Source of the DNA: Acidobacteriota bacterium
GTDB taxonomy: Bacteria > Acidobacteriota > Thermoanaerobaculia > Gp7-AA8
DNA length: 64,000 bases
Direction of reading: 5' to 3'
Assembly: GCA_021781455.1 (NCBI GenBank)
Contig: JAJXWV010000077.1
Location: 1-64,000 of the forward strand
A program made the position numbers and the translations under genes. How positions within the stretch are numbered: the first letter of the stretch is position 1; each line of letters starts with the position of its first letter. The notes beneath the pieces are model-generated. The model saw only the letters and a program-made list of their open reading frames with translations, did no database searches and was not told the DNA's origin. Shown one piece after another: positions 60,629-64,000 of this stretch.

Positions 60629-63600
60629 ATGAACAGCACAGCACAGAGAACGCAGCGCGGATTCAGCCTTGCCGAGATCCTCGTTGCCGTCGCCGTCTTC
60701 ACGATCATCATCCTCGGGGCCCTGATGATGTACGACCGCAGCAACCGCGTCTTCAAGCAGTCGGTCGAAGCGGCGGACATGCAGCAGAACACCCGCGTCG
60801 CGTACGAGAAGATGGTCGCCGACATGCGGATGATCGGCTACGACTTCGATCGCGACGGCGTGCCCACCGGCGTGCCGGTCGTGCAGTGGCAGCCCAACGT
60901 GGCCTACTCCGCCGGGGCCTTCGTCGTCCCGATCAGCGCGAACGGATTCGTCTACCAGGCGACCAGCACGGGGACGAGCGGCGCGAGCTCGCCGACCTGG
61001 AACACCACCGTGACCGGCGACACCACCGATAACACGATCACGTGGAAAACCGAGTCCCAGATCGCCTTCCAGCAGCCGGACGAGCAGATCGAGTACGCAG
61101 GGCCGAACGCCGTCGTCTTCCGCGGCAACTTCAATTACAGCGATCCGACTACGACCGACAACGGCACCGAGCCCTCCTACGAGACGGCGCAGTTTCCGGT
61201 CGTGACGACGAGCAATCAGGAGATCGTGGCCTACGCATTGAGGTCGATGAAAGCCTCGGCGAACACGGGCTCGATCAGCTTCTATGCGGACGTCGCCAAG
61301 CCGCGCGCGGCCTATCCCGGCGGCAGCGCGGAAACACTCGTCACGATCAGCGGCATCGACACGTCGCAGAACGAGGCCAACGCTCCCTACCAGCTGGTGC
61401 GGTTCACGCTGCAGGATGACGGCACCGCCAATGGCGGGGCGAACGTCGGCAAGCCCGACGCCGGCACCGTCGTGGCGGAAAACATCCGCAGCCTGCAGTT
61501 CTACTATTACCAGACAGCCGACGGCCAGACGGTTCTCAACAACGCCGGCGTCAATATCGCCACCGGTCACAACGCCGACGGCTCGACATTCACCGCCCAG
61601 GACACCGCCGGCAATTACACCGGCGCGATCGGCGGCGACGGAAAATACGATCCGGCGAACATCGGCGGCACGACGGACTTCGCCGACCGCCAGCTGCGCA
61701 CCAGCATCAAGTCGATCCGTGTCGCGCTTGTCGGCATGAACGCCTCGCAGGACGCCGCATACACGAACGCCACAGAGACGTCGACAGTCGGCAATCTCAA
61801 GAACTACCGGACGTACAGCCTTTCCACGCTCGTCGTACCGCGCAACCTCGGCCTCTCCGGCTCCGGCGAGGCCAGTCCCGTTACGCCCGGCAACTTCTCC
61901 CTTCTGGGCATTTGTGTCGGGTCGTGTACATTGCCGACGCTCTACTGGTCACAACCGACCACCGGAACCGTCGGCTGGTACGAAGTCCATTGGGACAAAG
62001 TCCTGAACGGGCTGTATTCCAAAATGCAGAATGCCGGCCTCAATACGTCCTTGATGGTGACCTCGCCGCCTCTCACGGCGAACCAGCCGTACTACTTCTA
62101 TGTCGCGGCGTGCAATGAGAGCGGCTGCACGAAGTCGCAGAACTACATCCAGGTCACGCCTTACAGCACGACCAAACCCGGCGCGCCGACCGGGGTAACG
62201 ACGACTGGCGCGGCCAACGTCATCAACCTCCAGTGGACGCCGCCGACGCTGAACGACACCTCCGCCAATACGCTGAGCTGCACTCCGAGCGGCAGTGGCA
62301 GCACCGACGGCACGGCGATCACCGCGCCCATCAATTACAACGTGTGGCGCAGCACCTCGAAGACATTCAACCCCGCGACGCCGGGTCCCGGCGACATCCA
62401 GGTCGTCAAACCGACGAACGCGAGCCAGATCGTCTTCGCCGGCAGCAACGCCACCTGGGCCGACAACGCTACCAACAATCCCGTGAACGGTCCCGCTCCG
62501 TGCGTCGACTACTACTACCGTGTTCAAACGTACTACCCCGGTTGCACGATCGCGAACTCGGACTACAACCTCGCCACGGCGACTTATGACCCGACGCTCG
62601 CCTACAGCATCTATGCCCCGGCCGTCGGCAATGACGCTCAGGGGCCGGTGCAGATGACGAGCAGCGACACGCCGGGCGCTGCCTCGAATCTGCAGGTCAA
62701 TACTGCCGCCTCGAGCTGTAATCCGGCCGCTCCTCCGAACGGCCTCTGCAACGTCGTTCTGACGTGGAACAAGGTGACCCAAAACTCGGCCGCCCAGCCG
62801 ATGTCGATCGATGCGTACCAGATCAACCGCTGGCGCTACAACACGTCCAATCCTCTCGCACCGACCCTGCCTTCGACGTTCATAGTCACAGGTCAGTCTT
62901 CCACGAGCGGAAGCCTCGGAACATGGACCGACACCACGATGGAGGACCACGACGCGACCGGACTGAAATGGATCTACCGATACAGCGTGCAGGCGCTCAA
63001 CCAGTGCAATAACGCGCTCGGCACTGCGTCGGCGACGGTCGACTATCCGTCGAATTGCCCGGTTCCTGTCGTCTACGCTGCGGGTGCCGACCCTGGCGGC
63101 GACGGCACATCACCCGGTGACCCGTGGGTCATGAACGGAGGCGATACGATCGACGTCAACGCGCCTCCGGGCAGCACGATCGCGCAGGTCAACTACGTCG
63201 TGACGGACTCCGGTGGAAACGGAATCGACAACGTGACAACGGCCGCGGGCCCCAACTTCACTTACGCGTGGAAGGACCAGGGCTCTTATGGCGCGTTGTT
63301 CAACGTTGCGATCAACGTGACGTTCAGTACCGGCTGCATCACGCAGACAACCCGCTACGTTGAGCAGAAGCAGCTCGCTTCGTGCCTGACGGTCGACAGT
63401 CCGAACGCCGTATACACCTGCCCTTCGCCCTGCAAGTCCTACACAACTGTGTCGATGACCGTGACCTACACCATTACGAACCCGAACGTGGACCCGCTCA
63501 CGATCACATCCATCTCCCCGAACTCCGGCGTGCACATGTTCTGGGCGCAGCCAGCCTGGGCAACGAACCCAATGACCCTGACCACAGTCGTGTACAACGG

Positions 63601-63859
63601 AACCAAGACGGTCACCGGATCCTTTGCCCCAGGCACATATGACGAGACGGCGGCCAACGTGGCCGCGTTACCGAAGATTCCCGGGAGCGGCACGTACACG
63701 ATCGCGTTCACATTCTCATGGACGCAAGGCGGTATCGTGCCACCGTTCCCCATACCGAGTCCTCTGAGCGATCTGTGCCTTACGTTCACAGACAGTGTGC
63801 AGACGTTCTCGTGCAATATCGTCGGCCCGACTACGAACAACCCGCAATCGTGCAACTGA
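60629..63859 (+). CDS. pilW: Very large PilW-like prepilin with fibronectin-like C-terminal domains
   Basis: A 1076-residue protein beginning with a type IV prepilin leader (QRG, then FSLAEILVAVAVFTIIILGA, Glu at +5). Residues about 30-390 match the PilW minor-pilin region (YEKMVADMRMIGYDFDRDG; TSIKSIRVALVG). From about 420 on there are beta-rich modules resembling fibronectin type III units (TKPGAPTGVTTTGAANVIN; YQINRWRYN) with scattered Cys pairs. PilW proteins are usually about 300-400 residues, so the tail is three times as long and could serve as a surface-exposed adhesion domain at the pilus tip. ACGGAG lies 9 bases before the ATG. Confidence 0.85.
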   Translation: MNSTAQRTQRGFSLAEILVAVAVFTIIILGALMMYDRSNRVFKQSVEAADMQQNTRVAYEKMVADMRMIGYDFDRDGVPTGVPVVQWQPNVAYSAGAFVVPISANGFVYQATSTGTSGASSPTWNTTVTGDTTDNTITWKTESQIAFQQPDEQIEYAGPNAVVFRGNFNYSDPTTTDNGTEPSYETAQFPVVTTSNQEIVAYALRSMKASANTGSISFYADVAKPRAAYPGGSAETLVTISGIDTSQNEANAPYQLVRFTLQDDGTANGGANVGKPDAGTVVAENIRSLQFYYYQTADGQTVLNNAGVNIATGHNADGSTFTAQDTAGNYTGAIGGDGKYDPANIGGTTDFADRQLRTSIKSIRVALVGMNASQDAAYTNATETSTVGNLKNYRTYSLSTLVVPRNLGLSGSGEASPVTPGNFSLLGICVGSCTLPTLYWSQPTTGTVGWYEVHWDKVLNGLYSKMQNAGLNTSLMVTSPPLTANQPYYFYVAACNESGCTKSQNYIQVTPYSTTKPGAPTGVTTTGAANVINLQWTPPTLNDTSANTLSCTPSGSGSTDGTAITAPINYNVWRSTSKTFNPATPGPGDIQVVKPTNASQIVFAGSNATWADNATNNPVNGPAPCVDYYYRVQTYYPGCTIANSDYNLATATYDPTLAYSIYAPAVGNDAQGPVQMTSSDTPGAASNLQVNTAASSCNPAAPPNGLCNVVLTWNKVTQNSAAQPMSIDAYQINRWRYNTSNPLAPTLPSTFIVTGQSSTSGSLGTWTDTTMEDHDATGLKWIYRYSVQALNQCNNALGTASATVDYPSNCPVPVVYAAGADPGGDGTSPGDPWVMNGGDTIDVNAPPGSTIAQVNYVVTDSGGNGIDNVTTAAGPNFTYAWKDQGSYGALFNVAINVTFSTGCITQTTRYVEQKQLASCLTVDSPNAVYTCPSPCKSYTTVSMTVTYTITNPNVDPLTITSISPNSGVHMFWAQPAWATNPMTLTTVVYNGTKTVTGSFAPGTYDETAANVAALPKIPGSGTYTIAFTFSWTQGGIVPPFPIPSPLSDLCLTFTDSVQTFSCNIVGPTTNNPQSCN

Positions 63860-63874
63860 GGCGAGGTGACGCAA

Positions 63875-64000
63875 ATGACTAAGTGGCATAAGACATCCGT
63901 CAGGCGCGGCCACCGGTTCGACCGCGGCTCAGCGATGCTGATCACGCTGATGGTCATCGTCGGCCTGTCTCTGCTGGGCCTCGGCTTCGTGGCCATTTCC
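63875..64000 (+). CDS. pilX: PilX-like prepilin, 5' part only
   Basis: Only the first 42 codons lie in the window. After a basic leader (MTKWHKTSVRRGHRFDRG) comes a hydrophobic stretch, SAMLITLMVIVGLSLLGLGF, the N-terminal form of PilX pilins, which have small residues in place of Phe at +1. ATG lies 15 bases after the pilW stop. It completes the expected minor-pilin order. The gene runs off the end of the window. Confidence 0.8.
   Translation, partial: MTKWHKTSVRRGHRFDRGSAMLITLMVIVGLSLLGLGFVAIS

Overview
This is a high-GC chromosomal stretch from a Gram-negative, didermic bacterium. The best fit is Acidobacteriota or a close relative. That rests on gene content: a 180-kDa-class NAD-glutamate dehydrogenase, a DUF4388 protein, a DUF5117-type zinc metalloprotease, S9 and paired M16 peptidases, a zinc-ribbon Ser/Thr kinase, cytochrome bd oxidase, a hopanoid cluster and a type IV pilin minor-pilin operon. 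No rRNA, phage, insertion sequence or CRISPR array was seen. The taxon is inferred from family content, not from a marker-gene comparison.

Layout. 1-8.9 kb: small basic protein, ahcY, dodecin, an amidase plus actin-like ATPase pair, a hydrolase and an M16 peptidase pair. 9-22.1 kb: Ser/Thr kinase, cydAB, a DUF2723 membrane protein, the giant glutamate dehydrogenase and a DUF4388 protein. 22.6-34.5 kb: secreted peptidases, a thioredoxin-fold selenoprotein, a matrixin-like protease with Ig-like domains, small redox and membrane genes, tRNA-Ala and a beta-carbonic anhydrase. 35-38.8 kb: adaptor, permease and outer-membrane factor of an efflux system. 38.9-52.7 kb: hopanoid genes shc-hpnH-hpnA-hpnG-sqs-hpnI-hpnJ-hpnK-hpnL followed by dxs and ispH, so isoprenoid supply, squalene formation, cyclisation and side-chain elaboration lie together. 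52.9-56.4 kb: a secreted repeat protein, a cupin and ExbB/ExbD/ExbD. 56.4-64 kb: tRNA-Sec, prepilin peptidase, a sensor kinase and four prepilin-like genes, the last cut by the window edge.

Main discovery. The gene at 27599-28921 is split by one in-frame TGA exactly where a thioredoxin motif needs its first cysteine, giving W-Sec-H-T-C. A selenocysteine tRNA with anticodon TCA lies 28 kb away in the same window. Together these indicate a genuine secreted selenoprotein with a long helical C-terminal region, which a standard annotation would break in two.

Second discovery. Many gaps carry a hairpin whose two arms are each built from tandemly repeated short words of about 6-9 bases. The words differ from locus to locus while the architecture stays the same; about 18 copies or half-copies are visible. 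Some have entered coding sequences in frame (the kinase and hpnI) or supply an N-terminus (hpnA). Conventional dispersed palindromes (REP-like) are also present, and one appears to lie inside shc.

Other oddities: hpnH carries one in-frame TAA where a tyrosine codon is expected, hpnK seems to start at CTG, two micro-ORFs are joined to their neighbours by ATGA overlaps on both sides, and several genes have a -10 hexamer only 6-8 bases before the start codon, which suggests leaderless transcripts.
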